Below, one piece after another: positions 8,144-17,749 of a stretch of DNA of 64,000 bases. The stretch spans positions 24,962 through 88,961 of the forward strand of contig CANSKS010000006.1 of NCBI GenBank assembly GCA_947647615.1, in the 5' to 3' direction. Each line of letters opens with the position of its first letter. Position 1 is the stretch's first letter. This DNA is from an uncultured Neglectibacter sp. GTDB lineage: Bacteria; Bacillota; Clostridia; Oscillospirales; Acutalibacteraceae. The translations under genes and the position numbers were made by a program. Below the pieces are notes generated by a model. It ran no database searches. It saw only the letters and a program-made list of their open reading frames with translations, and was not told where the DNA came from.

Positions 8144-9841
8144 TTATATGGCTTTTTGCTTTTGCCCTTCCTTCCGGTTAATGGCGCAAATAATCCCTTT
8201 TATAGAAGCAATAGAGATATTGCTATCTATGCCCACACCGAAAACCGTTTCCTGACCGCGCCGCAGCTGAATATAGGAAACTGCTTTGGAATCGGCTCCG
8301 GAAGAGACGGCATGCTCGCTGTAGGAGACAAACTGATATTGGGTAAGCCCCAAGGTATTCAGGGCATGGAAAAAGGCGTCAATAGGGCCATTACCCTTTC
8401 CGGAGATTTGCCTGGTACAATGGTCATAGCGCACCGAGCCTTCAAAATCTACCGTCACTTCCCCGCTCCCTTCATCCTTTGCAAAAATCTTATAGGTAAG
8501 CAAATGGTAGGGAGAAGAAACGGTAAGGTATTCCTTTTTGAAAATGTCGAACACTTCGGCAGCACTGAGCTCCCTGCCTGCGGCGTCACAGGCCTTTTTT
8601 ACCAAGGCACCAAACTCCCCATGCATGGCCTTAGGCAGCGTATAGCCAAAGGTTTGCTGCATAACAAAGGCAGCCCCGCCCTTGCCGGACTGGCTGTTAA
8701 TACGAATGATTGGTTCATACTGGCGTCCCAGATCCGCCGGATCAATTGGCAGGTAAGGCACCTCCCAATAAGGAGACGGGTGCTTTGCCATATAACGCAC
8801 CCCTTTGTTAATGGCGTCCTGGTGGGAACCGGAAAAGGCGGTAAATACCAATTCTCCCGCATAAGGGTGCCTGGGCGAAACCTTGATTTGAGTGGACTCT
8901 TCATAGACCCTGCGAATATGGTTCATGTTAGAAAAATCCAATTTAGGATCTATCCCCTGGGAGTAAAGGTTCATAGCCAGGTTCATAAGATCGGCATTTC
9001 CTGTGCGCTCTCCGTTTCCAAACAAGGTTCCCTCTACCCGGGCCGCCCCTGCCATAAGTCCCAATTCTGTAGCCGCGGTGGCCGTACCCCGGTCGTTATG
9101 GGGATGCAAAGAGATGAGAGCGCTGTCACGGTACCTCAAGTGGCGGCAGAAATATTCCACCTGATCCGCGTAAACGTTGGGGGTGGCAAGCTCTACCGTG
9201 TTGGGCAAATTGAGAATCACCTGCTCCTTTGGAGTGGCTCCCAGCTCTTCCAGGACCCGGTCACAAATAAGCACGGCATTTTCCATTTCTGTACCGGAAA
9301 AGCTTTCCGGGGAGTATTCGTAGCGGATATTGGTCCCGTATTTTTTCCGCTCTTCCTCAGTGAGCTGCCGGATTAGTCTGGCCCCTTCCACCGCAATTGC
9401 GACAATCTCCTCCATCGAGGCTTCAAAAACCACCTTCCGCTGTAAGGTGGATGTGGAATTATAAAAATGGACAATCACATTTTTGGCCCCGCGTATTGCC
9501 TCAAAGGTTTTCCGGATCAAGTGTTCCCTAGCCTGCACCAAAACCTGTATGGTGACACCCTCGGGAATTTCCCCTTCTTCTATAAGGGCCCGCAAAATTT
9601 CATATTCCGTTTCCGAGGAGGCGGGAAACCCCACTTCAATCTCCCGGAACCCGATTTTTGTAAGCATGCGAAAAAACAACAGCTTTTGTTCCAAATTCAT
9701 AGGATTTACCAGCGCCTGGTTCCCATCACGAAGATCTACGCTGCACCAAATAGGCGCCTGTGTTATTCTCTGGTTCGGCCAAGTGCGATCCGGCAAATAA
9801 ATAGGCTGGAAAGCTTTATATTTTTTAAACCCTTCATTCAT
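8144..9841 (-). CDS. leuA: 2-isopropylmalate synthase, long (LeuA2/actinobacterial-yeast) type
   Basis: 565 residues. It condenses acetyl-CoA with 2-oxoisovalerate, the first step of leucine synthesis. The N-terminal ITQAPIWCSVDLRDGNQAL carries the catalytic DLRDGNQ, HPHNDRGTA gives the metal-binding HxH, and GNGERTGN is the family motif; the C-terminal 130 residues match the allosteric dimer domain. At about 560 residues with LPDRTWPNQR near the start, it belongs to the long type rather than the 510-residue type. The start ATG (9841) overlaps the end of the upstream gene by 8 bases (ATGAATGA), indicating coupling. No leuBCD genes are nearby. Confidence 0.93.
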   Translation of the reverse strand: MNEGFKKYKAFQPIYLPDRTWPNQRITQAPIWCSVDLRDGNQALVNPMNLEQKLLFFRMLTKIGFREIEVGFPASSETEYEILRALIEEGEIPEGVTIQVLVQAREHLIRKTFEAIRGAKNVIVHFYNSTSTLQRKVVFEASMEEIVAIAVEGARLIRQLTEEERKKYGTNIRYEYSPESFSGTEMENAVLICDRVLEELGATPKEQVILNLPNTVELATPNVYADQVEYFCRHLRYRDSALISLHPHNDRGTATAATELGLMAGAARVEGTLFGNGERTGNADLMNLAMNLYSQGIDPKLDFSNMNHIRRVYEESTQIKVSPRHPYAGELVFTAFSGSHQDAINKGVRYMAKHPSPYWEVPYLPIDPADLGRQYEPIIRINSQSGKGGAAFVMQQTFGYTLPKAMHGEFGALVKKACDAAGRELSAAEVFDIFKKEYLTVSSPYHLLTYKIFAKDEGSGEVTVDFEGSVRYDHCTRQISGKGNGPIDAFFHALNTLGLTQYQFVSYSEHAVSSGADSKAVSYIQLRRGQETVFGVGIDSNISIASIKGIICAINRKEGQKQKAI

Positions 9842-10550
9842 CCTTATCACTTCCCCTATCCTCGGAACCATAGGCCCTTTCCGCCGCTTCCCGAGCCAAA
9901 TCGATCACTATATGATCCCTGCTTTGGGAATTGCTGTTTCCGTAGGGCAAGGTGTCGAACACTTCCGCCACCTGGGAACGCATCCATAAGCTGGGGTGAA
10001 TGCGTATAGAATAGCCGCAGCCTTCCTCACACATCCAATCGTAAAAATTTGCCCTTGGCAGCCCGTACACGGAAAGAATAGACATCAACACACCGCCATG
10101 AGCCACCAGCACGGAAGTATATTGCTTCTTCAGCAGTAAGTTCCGCACCAGGGCCTCGAATCCCATACACACCCTGCGCAAAAAAACATCTCCGCTCTCC
10201 CCATTGGGAGGAGCACCTTTACTGCCGTTTTTTACCCAGGTCTGGAAAGCGCTGTCGCCCTCCAGCTGGGCGGCAGTCTTGTTTTCCCAATCGCCAAAAT
10301 CGCATTCCGCCATTTCAAAAATAACTTCTGGGTCCGCCTGAGGGTACAATATCTTTAAGGTATCTACACAACGGGTAGATGGGCTGGCAAAGTACGCCTC
10401 TGCCTGGGGATATTGGAACAAACTCTTCTTTTCTACCAACTTTTTTACCGAGCTCATGGCCAGAGGAGATTCTGTCCGTCCAATATATCTCCCCTCCAAA
10501 TTGCCTTCACAGGCCCCATTTCTCAGTAAGTGGATCACATAAGATCTCAT
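9834..10550 (-). CDS. Histidine-phosphatase-fold protein with the catalytic His replaced by Asn
   Basis: 238 residues of the histidine phosphatase (phosphoglycerate mutase-like) superfamily. The N-terminal RHG motif, whose His forms the phosphoenzyme, reads LLRNGACEGN, so the nucleophile is Asn11 (codon AAT). Other family features remain: SPSTRCVDT with the second Arg, an acidic CDFGDWENK, and LVAHGG with the second catalytic His. It may be a non-catalytic or altered member. Translationally coupled to leuA, which suggests a joint role, but no specific function can be given. Confidence 0.8.
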   Translation of the reverse strand: MRSYVIHLLRNGACEGNLEGRYIGRTESPLAMSSVKKLVEKKSLFQYPQAEAYFASPSTRCVDTLKILYPQADPEVIFEMAECDFGDWENKTAAQLEGDSAFQTWVKNGSKGAPPNGESGDVFLRRVCMGFEALVRNLLLKKQYTSVLVAHGGVLMSILSVYGLPRANFYDWMCEEGCGYSIRIHPSLWMRSQVAEVFDTLPYGNSNSQSRDHIVIDLAREAAERAYGSEDRGSDKDE

Positions 10551-10614
10551 GGTACATCCTTTCCCAGCCCGGTTTTACGGAAGCTGTGTTTAACCAAAAT
10601 GATGTTCTCATATT

Positions 10615-10661
10615 AAAACGCCCATAGAAAAGAGGGTTGCCCCGCCTTCTATGGACGTTTT
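10615..10661 (-). terminator. Terminator of gapA
   Basis: Arms 10615-10629 and 10647-10661 form a 15-bp stem; the single mismatch becomes a G-U pair in the minus-strand transcript. The 3' side runs into TTTTAAT. Confidence 0.75.
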
Positions 10662-10690
10662 CAGCTTACGGTACAGCAGACAATAAGAAT

Positions 10691-11704
10691 TTAGATCTCA
10701 GCAAAATACTTAATGGTACGTACCATCTGGCTGGTATAGCTGTTCTCGTTGTCGTACCAGGAAACTACCTGTACCTGATAGAGGCCATCGCCAATTTCCG
10801 TAACCATGGTCTGGGTAGCGTCGAACAGAGAACCATAGGTGATGCCAATGATATCGGAAGATACCAGCTCCTCTTCGGTATAACCAAAGGAATCGGAAGC
10901 AGCAGCCTTCATAGCGGCATTGATGCCTTCCTTGGTCACGTTCTCACCCTTTACTACGGCTACCAAAATGGTGGTGGAGCCGGTGGGTACCGGTACACGC
11001 TGAGCAGATCCGATCAGCTTGCCGTTCAGTTCGGGAATTACCAGTCCAATCGCCTTGGCGGCGCCGGTGGAGTTGGGAACAATGTTCACAGCGGCAGCGC
11101 GGGCACGACGGAGGTCACCCTTTCTGTGGGGGCCATCCAAAACCATCTGGTCGCCGGTGAAAGCGTGAACCGTGGTCATAATACCGCTCTGGATAGGCGC
11201 ATACTTGTTCAAAGTATTCGCCATGGGAGCCAGGCAGTTTGTGGTGCAGGAAGCGGCAGAAATGATCTGGTCTTCCTTGGTCAGAGTCTTTTCGTTTACG
11301 CTGTAAACGATCGTCTTCAGGTCGTTTCCGGCAGGAGCGGAAATAACTACCTTCTTGGCGCCGGCATCAATGTGAGCCTGGCTCTTAGCCTTGGAGGTAT
11401 AGAAGCCTGTGCACTCCAAAACAACGTCTACGCCGATCTCGCCCCAAGGCAGATCCTTCGCGTCCTTTTCGGCATAAATTTTAATAGTCTTACCGTCTAC
11501 CGTGATGGAATCTTCGCCGGCCTCGACTTTATCGCACAGAGCATAACGGCCCTGGGCGGAATCGTACTTCAGCAGATGAGCCAGCATTTTGGGGCTTGTC
11601 AGATCGTTGATCGCTACGATCTCATAGCCAGCAGCGCCGAACATCTGGCGGAAAGCCAGGCGGCCAATACGACCAAAACCATTGATTGCAACTTTTACGG
11701 ACAT
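10691..11704 (-). CDS. gapA: Glyceraldehyde-3-phosphate dehydrogenase
   Basis: 337 residues, standard for the phosphorylating NAD-dependent glycolytic enzyme. The N-terminal INGFGRIGR is the dinucleotide-binding motif, and SCTTNCLAP contains the active-site Cys. WYDNENSY near the C-terminus is also diagnostic. The ATG at 11704 is chosen: AGGAGG lies 9 bases upstream. It has its own promoter (11753-11781) and terminator, so it is a single-gene unit; no pgk or tpi gene is adjacent. Confidence 0.97.
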   Translation of the reverse strand: MSVKVAINGFGRIGRLAFRQMFGAAGYEIVAINDLTSPKMLAHLLKYDSAQGRYALCDKVEAGEDSITVDGKTIKIYAEKDAKDLPWGEIGVDVVLECTGFYTSKAKSQAHIDAGAKKVVISAPAGNDLKTIVYSVNEKTLTKEDQIISAASCTTNCLAPMANTLNKYAPIQSGIMTTVHAFTGDQMVLDGPHRKGDLRRARAAAVNIVPNSTGAAKAIGLVIPELNGKLIGSAQRVPVPTGSTTILVAVVKGENVTKEGINAAMKAAASDSFGYTEEELVSSDIIGITYGSLFDATQTMVTEIGDGLYQVQVVSWYDNENSYTSQMVRTIKYFAEI

Positions 11705-11752
11705 TGGTAACAACCTCCTGATAAGTTATTAGGGATTTATCAACCTAATGTT

Positions 11753-11781
11753 ATTTTAATCCATTTTCCAAAATAATACAA
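11753..11781 (-). promoter_or_regulatory. Promoter of gapA
   Basis: Minus strand: TTGTAT (11781-11776), 17-base spacer, TAAAAT (11758-11753). Confidence 0.65.
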
Positions 11782-11809
11782 GATGTTTCCGATGAAAATA
11801 AAGGAATTT

Positions 11810-12730
11810 TTAGGAATCCCGAAACCTTTTTCCCTTTAATGCCGGCTTTTCTTCCCCGGAACTTTCCGTTTTCTGGGTTCCGGCGGTTTTAGGAGTACGG
11901 CGAATGCTGTATTTGCGAAAGGTGACCAAAAACACCAGCAAAAAGGCCGCCACACCCAAAAGGGAAAATTGAATGTCGGGAGGGATTTCTCCGGAATAGG
12001 TTTTTCTCAACAGCAGCAGGGCCAAATTGGAGGCCATATATGTCACGGTAAGGATCACCGCGCAAATACCGGTTACAAACAATCGCTTTGCCGCCCCCTC
12101 CTCATCCAGCCCGGCCAAAAGCTTACAGAGGTAGAACAAGGCCAAAAGCATACTGGCGCCGCTCATAATGGCGAAGAAATTTTCTACGAAGGAGGAAAAC
12201 CTGGCATAAAAAACAAACACCAGCACCAGGTAGGAAATTCCCCACGCCACCGCTGTCAAATAGAGAAGCGGCATTTTAATTAGGCCGTTTTTTCCGGTAA
12301 AGAACCCAAGGGAGCCATATATTTGGACTGCCCCGAACAAAAAGCACATGGTAAGAAACAACAGGTTTAAAACACCGCGCTGGTCTATCTCCCCCTGTGA
12401 AAACGTATTTCCCCTTTGGTAAGTCAAATGGTCCATAAGCCGCATTGCTCCTGTAAACAGCAAAATAATGCCGGAAAGCAACGCAACCACACCCAGCCCA
12501 ACATTTTTCCGCGAGACATAAGGGCCAAAATACCGGCGGGATTGAAAACAAAAGAAACAAGCCAGCAGGGAAGCTGCCACAACAAAACCTAAGCAAAGCC
12601 AAGCTGTCAGCCCGCCATCAGTGGCAAAGCCCGTTTCATAATCATAAAAAAACAACATCTGCACCACTCGCAGAAGCACGCCGCCACCAAAGCCGACGCA
12701 GGTGATCTTCAAAGCGCTTAAAACCTTCAT
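11810..12730 (-). CDS. Polytopic membrane protein, unknown function
   Basis: 306 residues with about eight hydrophobic helices and a basic, Lys/Ser-rich cytoplasmic tail (last 35 residues). I do not recognise a family. The ATG at 12730 is chosen because GGAAGGA precedes it by 10 bases; in-frame sequence further upstream overlaps the promoter. It stands alone between gapA and citrate synthase with its own promoter. Confidence 0.65.
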   Translation of the reverse strand: MKVLSALKITCVGFGGGVLLRVVQMLFFYDYETGFATDGGLTAWLCLGFVVAASLLACFFCFQSRRYFGPYVSRKNVGLGVVALLSGIILLFTGAMRLMDHLTYQRGNTFSQGEIDQRGVLNLLFLTMCFLFGAVQIYGSLGFFTGKNGLIKMPLLYLTAVAWGISYLVLVFVFYARFSSFVENFFAIMSGASMLLALFYLCKLLAGLDEEGAAKRLFVTGICAVILTVTYMASNLALLLLRKTYSGEIPPDIQFSLLGVAAFLLVFLVTFRKYSIRRTPKTAGTQKTESSGEEKPALKGKRFRDS

Positions 12731-12772
12731 GTCAATTCCATCCTTCCTTGGGAAATTCCGGAAAACAAAAAA

Positions 12773-12801
12773 ATTATAGCATAAACCTTGCCGCATTCCA
12801 A
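12773..12801 (-). promoter_or_regulatory. Promoter of the 306-residue membrane protein
   Basis: Minus strand: TTGGAA (12801-12796), 17-base spacer, extended -10 TGCTATAAT with TATAAT at 12778-12773. Confidence 0.75.
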
Positions 12802-12829
12802 TAGTTTTTTCTATAGAGGACAAGGGCAA

Positions 12830-12856
12830 TAAAAAAGCTGCCAAAGTACAGCAGCT
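12830..12856 (-). terminator. Terminator of the citrate synthase gene
   Basis: Minus strand: stem AGCTGC (12856-12851) / GCAGCT (12841-12836) followed by six Ts (12835-12830), 11 bases after the citrate synthase stop. Confidence 0.75.
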
Positions 12857-12866
12857 CTTTCTCCCG

Positions 12867-14234
12867 TTATCTTTCGTTCATCGGTACATAGCTCTGGTTG
12901 GTGGGCAGCGCACGGTAAGCCGGCCGCATAATGCGTCCGCCAATGGTAAGTTCCTCAATTCGGTGAGCGCACCAGCCGGAAATACGGGAAACCGCAAACA
13001 TCGGCGTGTACAGGTCTTCCGGAATTCCCAGCATTTCATAGACCAAGCCGGAATAAAAATCCACATTGGCGCTGATCACCTTATCGTGACCGGTAACCTT
13101 TTTAAACGCCACAGGGGAAAGCTTTTCCACCAGCTCGTAAAGTGCCATCTTTTTATCAAAGCCCTTTTCCTTAGCCAACCCTTTGGCCTTTGCCTTCAAC
13201 AGCACTGCCCGTGGGTCGGATAAAGTATAAATGGCATGGCCCATGCCATAAATAAGGCCGCTGTGGTCCGCCGCTTCTTTTCGAAGAATTTTTTCCAAAT
13301 ACTTGGAAACCTCATCTTCATCTTCCCAGTCGGCCACATTCGTCATGATATCTTCCATCATCATGCGCACCCGATGGTTTGCACCGCCGTGGCGGAAGCC
13401 CTTTAACGAGCCTACCGCCGCGCCGATGGCAGAGTAGATATCGGTTCCCGCCGAAGTGAGCACCCGGGTGGTAAAGGTAGAATTGTTCCCGCCGCCGTGC
13501 TCCGCGTGAAGCACCATGCACAGGTCCAGAAGCTTAGCCTCTTCCCTGGTGAACTTTTTATCGGGCCGAAGGGCGTTTAAAATGGCCTCTGCCGTACAGT
13601 GGTTCGGCTCGTAAGGGTGGAAAAACATACTTTCCCTGTCAAAATGGCGGCGTTTTACCTGGTACGCGTAAGACATAATCGAGGGCATCCTGGCAATGAG
13701 GGAAATGCTTTGGCGCATGTTATTTTCCAAAGAGAGGTCATCGGGGTCGTCATCGTAAGAATAGAGCGACAGCACAGAACGAGCCAGCTTGTTCATGATA
13801 TCCCGGGATGGGTTTTTCATAATCACATCCTCCGGGAAATATTCCGGCAGTTCTCGATTATCGTAAAGCAACCCGCAAATGCGGTGGAATTGCCGGGGTG
13901 TGGGGAGCTTTCCAAAAACCAGCAGCCAAACTACCTCTTCAAAGGCAAAACGATCTTCCGCCTCACATCCGGCCACGATATCCAGCACGTTGATTCCTCG
14001 GTAAGTCAGCTTCCCCACATCGGGAACCCTGTCGCCATCGTTGATCAAATACCCATGCACATTACACACGTGGGTAAGCCCAGCCATCACACCGGTGCCA
14101 TCTGCATTGCGCAGCCCCCGCTTTACCCTATATTTTTCGTATTCATCCTGAGAAACGGAATTGTGGGCCCGGTATTCCGCGCACAGCTCCTGAACTGTGG
14201 TGCTGGTCTCGCTTTCGTTGTTTAGCCTTTTCAT
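12867..14234 (-). CDS. gltA: Citrate (Si)-synthase family protein
   Basis: 455 residues. It condenses oxaloacetate with acetyl-CoA; in anaerobic Clostridia this usually feeds glutamate synthesis through a partial cycle. Catalytic residues are visible: His in LHAEHGGGNNS, His in GFRHGGANHRV, and Asp in ANVDFYSGLVYEML. The N-terminal extension (about 70 residues) fits the longer clostridial type. The ATG at 14234 has AGGTGGGG upstream. It has its own promoter and terminator. 2-methylcitrate synthase activity cannot be excluded. Confidence 0.92.
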   Translation of the reverse strand: MKRLNNESETSTTVQELCAEYRAHNSVSQDEYEKYRVKRGLRNADGTGVMAGLTHVCNVHGYLINDGDRVPDVGKLTYRGINVLDIVAGCEAEDRFAFEEVVWLLVFGKLPTPRQFHRICGLLYDNRELPEYFPEDVIMKNPSRDIMNKLARSVLSLYSYDDDPDDLSLENNMRQSISLIARMPSIMSYAYQVKRRHFDRESMFFHPYEPNHCTAEAILNALRPDKKFTREEAKLLDLCMVLHAEHGGGNNSTFTTRVLTSAGTDIYSAIGAAVGSLKGFRHGGANHRVRMMMEDIMTNVADWEDEDEVSKYLEKILRKEAADHSGLIYGMGHAIYTLSDPRAVLLKAKAKGLAKEKGFDKKMALYELVEKLSPVAFKKVTGHDKVISANVDFYSGLVYEMLGIPEDLYTPMFAVSRISGWCAHRIEELTIGGRIMRPAYRALPTNQSYVPMNER

Positions 14235-14294
14235 GCTGCCCCACCTTTCTTTATCTGGATATTCCCATATCAAAATTTTGTAAAGATGGTTTTG

Positions 14295-14323
14295 ATTCTA
14301 CCGTATTTCTCTTGAAAAGTCAA
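14295..14323 (-). promoter_or_regulatory. Promoter of the citrate synthase gene
   Basis: Minus strand: TTGACT (14323-14318), 17-base spacer, TAGAAT (14300-14295). Confidence 0.75.
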
Positions 14324-14443
14324 CCTATTTGCAATTTTATATTTCATATCTTTCATTTTTAGTCAGAGAATTTGATATCTTCCGAAATAATTTATAAATT
14401 TTTAAATAATATGTATTTTACAATTTCAAAAAGGAGCGTTTTT

Positions 14444-15592
14444 ATGCGGAACAAAAAGGTAACAGACAAATTGAAACCCATCCTCTACCGTTTTCTGATC
14501 ACCTATTCGCTGCTCACCTTGATCCCCATTCTCCTTTGGGGGCTTTTCCAAATCACCAATCCCACCCAGCCCGCAGAAAAAACCTCCGGCGCTTTTCAGG
14601 CCTCGGAGCAGAACACGGCGAAAGAAGAATCTTCTCTCCCACTCGAGGTCTCCCAGCCCCAAGAGTTTTTAGCCGGATTTTCCGCTCCCGGCAACCGGAG
14701 CTCCTCCCTTGAAACCGCTTCTCCGGCAAGTCCCGGTTTCGTCACCCTGTACGACACTGCTACCGAAGAGCTTCTCAAAGTACCGGAAAAGGAATTTCTT
14801 CCCGCCGCTTTAGCCTGTGAAATGGATGTTTCCGCCCCGGCGGAAGCATTAAAAGCGCAGGCCGTCGCCACCGCCACTCTATATCGATGGAAACAGGACC
14901 AGGAAGCTCAGGTAAAGGGGGCCGATTTTGCCTGCGACAGCGAAAACTGGCTGGTCTATGTTTCAAAAGAACAAATGCAGCAACGTTGGGGCGAAGATTT
15001 TTCCGGGTATTACAAACAGCTGGAAAGCATATGCCAAGAGGTTTCCGGCCAAATGCTAATTTGGGAGAATAAACCCATCTGCTCCGAATATTTTGCCATT
15101 TCACCCGGCGCAACGGAAGCCCCCCAAAACCTGGGACAGGCCGCTTTTCCCTATTTAAAGGCAGTGGCAAGCCCGGGAGACCTGTTTTTTGAGGGATTTT
15201 CCAGCACCGTTCATTTTTCTGCGGAAGAATTGGAAAAACTCTTTTTGACGGCCTACCCGGAAATGAATTTTTCTTTCTCCCCTTCCCCGGAAGATTGGTT
15301 TCAATCTCAGGAAGTCACCCCTTCGGGGTATACCAAAAGACTGGAATTGGGAGGAGTGTCCCTGAGTGGGGCAGATGTACGGGACGCACTTTCTTTAAGA
15401 AGCGCCTGCTTTACAGTTTCCTGGGAAGAAGACGCCTTCACCTTTTCTGTAAAGGGATGGGGAAACGGCATAGGTATGAGCCAGGCGGGGGCTATATTTC
15501 TGGCGAAGCAAGGGGCAAACTACCGGGAAATTTTAGCCCACTACTACCCGGGCGCAACACTCAGTCCCGAAAACCTGTTTTCTTCCTTTTAA
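14444..15592 (+). CDS. spoIID: SpoIID/LytB-domain protein (stage II sporulation protein D-like)
   Basis: 382 residues: one N-terminal membrane helix (about 18-40), a Ser/Glu-rich linker, then the SpoIID domain. SpoIID is the lytic transglycosylase that with SpoIIP and SpoIIM degrades septal peptidoglycan during engulfment. Family signatures: EFLPAALACEMDVSAPAEAL with LKAQAVATAT, and near the end GWGNGIGMSQAGA with the HYYPGATL finish. The usual GxGHGxGMSQ has Asn in place of His. The ATG at 14444 follows AAGGAG by 8 bases. It could be a SpoIID paralogue instead of the engulfment enzyme. Confidence 0.82.
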   Translation: MRNKKVTDKLKPILYRFLITYSLLTLIPILLWGLFQITNPTQPAEKTSGAFQASEQNTAKEESSLPLEVSQPQEFLAGFSAPGNRSSSLETASPASPGFVTLYDTATEELLKVPEKEFLPAALACEMDVSAPAEALKAQAVATATLYRWKQDQEAQVKGADFACDSENWLVYVSKEQMQQRWGEDFSGYYKQLESICQEVSGQMLIWENKPICSEYFAISPGATEAPQNLGQAAFPYLKAVASPGDLFFEGFSSTVHFSAEELEKLFLTAYPEMNFSFSPSPEDWFQSQEVTPSGYTKRLELGGVSLSGADVRDALSLRSACFTVSWEEDAFTFSVKGWGNGIGMSQAGAIFLAKQGANYREILAHYYPGATLSPENLFSSF

Positions 15593-15808
15593 TTTTCTAT
15601 GTCCATTTCCTAGAAAATCTCTTTTATTCCGACAAAGTTTATGTTATACTGAATTTATATTATACTTTTCTTACAGAACGGCGGCTATTTTGCCAAAAAC
15701 AGCTTTGCTCCCCGGAAACGGAAATATCTGCCGATACGCTATTATAATATTCCAAGAGAAAATTTCGAAAAGGAAGGAGCGGAAGGGAGGTTTTACCCTT
15801 CAGCTGCC

Positions 15809-17704
15809 ATGGAACCTGCTATTGCCACAAACAAAATAAGCCAGAGCCTGTTATCTCGAAATGTGTACTGTGTATGCTTCCCTTTGCGGGACAGTCTGGA
15901 TTTGCTTCGAGGTGAATTTTTTGCTGCCCGGAAAAAATTTTTCACCAACGGAAAAAGAACCGTGCGGGTGGGGCAAAAGGAAATTGTGAAAGGGTTCGAG
16001 GGGAAATTACAGGGAAAGCTGGGCCGCCATGTCCTTTACTGGAAAAAGGTCGCCAACAAAATAGCATTGGAGGAGGCCTTTGACCAAAAGGGCGGCGCCA
16101 TGCTGGTGTTCCGAGATTTCCGGGGCATTATCACCAGTCGAGTGTTTTTCGATAAAAACCAGGTCTGGCTAAAATCGGAATATTATGAGCCTTGGGATAA
16201 CCATAACGCCAGGGTAATTTTCAAGCCCTGCGACGGATTTGACGGAGTGGAGCGTTTCGATTACGACAAAGAAAAAAAACGCTACCGCTCTACTCTTCTA
16301 TACCCATCTTCTTATTTGCCCGGTACCGCAGAGCAAAGCCTCATTAACGCCAGGTTTGGGGAGGCCCAATTGGTTCTTTCCACCGAAGAAGGCGATTTTT
16401 GTTATTGCCCCAAGAAGGAAGCCGAAGAAAGGGCTGCTGCCTTGGAAGAGCTCCAAAACGGTTCTATTCTGCTCACCCCGGCTTGGGAGGTCAAAGAAGG
16501 TTCCATTGTCCAAGGGAAAGATACCGGTGAAACCCTGGAGTTAAGCCCTCTCGCTCCAGAAGAAGTCTCGGTTTCGTTTCCAAGCCTGGGGGAGTATGCC
16601 AAAATAACAGCTTCCACAGAGCCGGCGGAAGCAGGCCTAAAGGAGAACACAGAAACGAAAGAACCGAGAAAGCAAGAAGAAAAAGAGCCGGAAAAGAAAA
16701 AAGGCAAAGAGCGAGAAAAGGAGAAAAAAAGGGAAGAACCCCACCGCAAGGAGACCACGGTTTTCTCTTTAAAGCGGACCTCAGAGCCTCCTTTGACAGA
16801 CCCGGATACCAACACCATTTTGGAGGCGGCCCGTCGCCTGACGACTAGTCTGTCGCAGCCTGGAAAAACGGAGCCCCCTCCCCAAGCTTTCCCGGCGCCT
16901 CCCGAGTCTCCGGCGGAAGAGGTCCTTACAATTTTGGAACGCATGGAAGGGCAATCCCCTCCCCAGGCTGCTTCCGCCGAGGAAAGCGCTTCCCCATCTG
17001 CGGACGTCCAAGAGCTCTTCGAGATGCTCCCCCAAGCCGGCGACGAACCTTTTGATTTTCCGGAATTGCCGGAAGAGGAGCTTCCTGGCGATTTCCAGGA
17101 GAATATTCCTCTCTCCCACACTGCCGGGCTTCAAGCCACGCCCCCTCAGGAAAAGCTTTCCGGCAGAGGACGCGCCGAACAACCCAACGGGTTTACCACC
17201 TACGACGGCGAATATCGGGATGGGAAACGCCATGGGTTCGGTTCTTACTACTACGAAGACGGGGTTCTTTGCTATGCCGGCTTTTGGAAGGATGGCCAAA
17301 AAGATGGCATGGGTGTTTCCTTCCGCAATTCGGATCACGCCCTGCATATATCCCGCTGGGAACAGGGCAAGCCCCAAGGCTTTGCCGCCCTGTTTGACAA
17401 AGACGGTACCCTGCGTTACGGCGGCCGCATTGAAAACGGAAAGAAACAAGGGGCCGGCGTGACTTATTGCCAAGAAGACGGCACTCTGTTTGTAGGCAAA
17501 TGGGAAAACGGCCAACCCACCGGGTATGGTTCCTCCTTTGACCAAGACGGGAACCTGCTGTACAGCGGCATGTGGAAAAACGGACGCCGCGACGGCAACG
17601 GTACGGAATTTGCCCCCAATGGAGAAATCATTTTTTCCGGCGAATGGAAAAACGGGAAATACCATAATGGCATCCTCTACAAAAAAACTGGTCACATAAA
17701 GTGA
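15809..17704 (+). CDS. MORN-repeat protein with unknown N-terminal domain
   Basis: 631 residues. Residues 1-240 form a globular region of unknown family; 250-330 is highly charged (Lys/Glu runs); 330-460 is Pro/Glu/Ser-rich; 465-625 holds about seven or eight MORN-type repeats of the form YxGxWKxGxxxGxG (for example YDGEYRDGKRHGFG, YSGMWKNGRRDGNG). MORN repeats in bacteria often bind phospholipid or act as scaffolds. There is no signal peptide. GGGAGG lies 19 bases before the ATG, which is rather long. The next gene starts 45 bases later and is probably co-transcribed. Confidence 0.8.
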   Translation: MEPAIATNKISQSLLSRNVYCVCFPLRDSLDLLRGEFFAARKKFFTNGKRTVRVGQKEIVKGFEGKLQGKLGRHVLYWKKVANKIALEEAFDQKGGAMLVFRDFRGIITSRVFFDKNQVWLKSEYYEPWDNHNARVIFKPCDGFDGVERFDYDKEKKRYRSTLLYPSSYLPGTAEQSLINARFGEAQLVLSTEEGDFCYCPKKEAEERAAALEELQNGSILLTPAWEVKEGSIVQGKDTGETLELSPLAPEEVSVSFPSLGEYAKITASTEPAEAGLKENTETKEPRKQEEKEPEKKKGKEREKEKKREEPHRKETTVFSLKRTSEPPLTDPDTNTILEAARRLTTSLSQPGKTEPPPQAFPAPPESPAEEVLTILERMEGQSPPQAASAEESASPSADVQELFEMLPQAGDEPFDFPELPEEELPGDFQENIPLSHTAGLQATPPQEKLSGRGRAEQPNGFTTYDGEYRDGKRHGFGSYYYEDGVLCYAGFWKDGQKDGMGVSFRNSDHALHISRWEQGKPQGFAALFDKDGTLRYGGRIENGKKQGAGVTYCQEDGTLFVGKWENGQPTGYGSSFDQDGNLLYSGMWKNGRRDGNGTEFAPNGEIIFSGEWKNGKYHNGILYKKTGHIK

Positions 17705-17749
17705 CAGGAACAGGAAACGGCTTTTTGAGCTTTCATGGAGGGCTTTACG

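Noticed and set aside
8156..9376. 406-residue open frame on the plus strand
   Set aside because: It lies antisense to leuA and its translation has no recognisable domain; an effect of codon bias in a conserved enzyme.
10637..11710. 357-residue open frame on the plus strand
   Set aside because: Antisense to gapA across nearly its full length, without ribosome site or domain.
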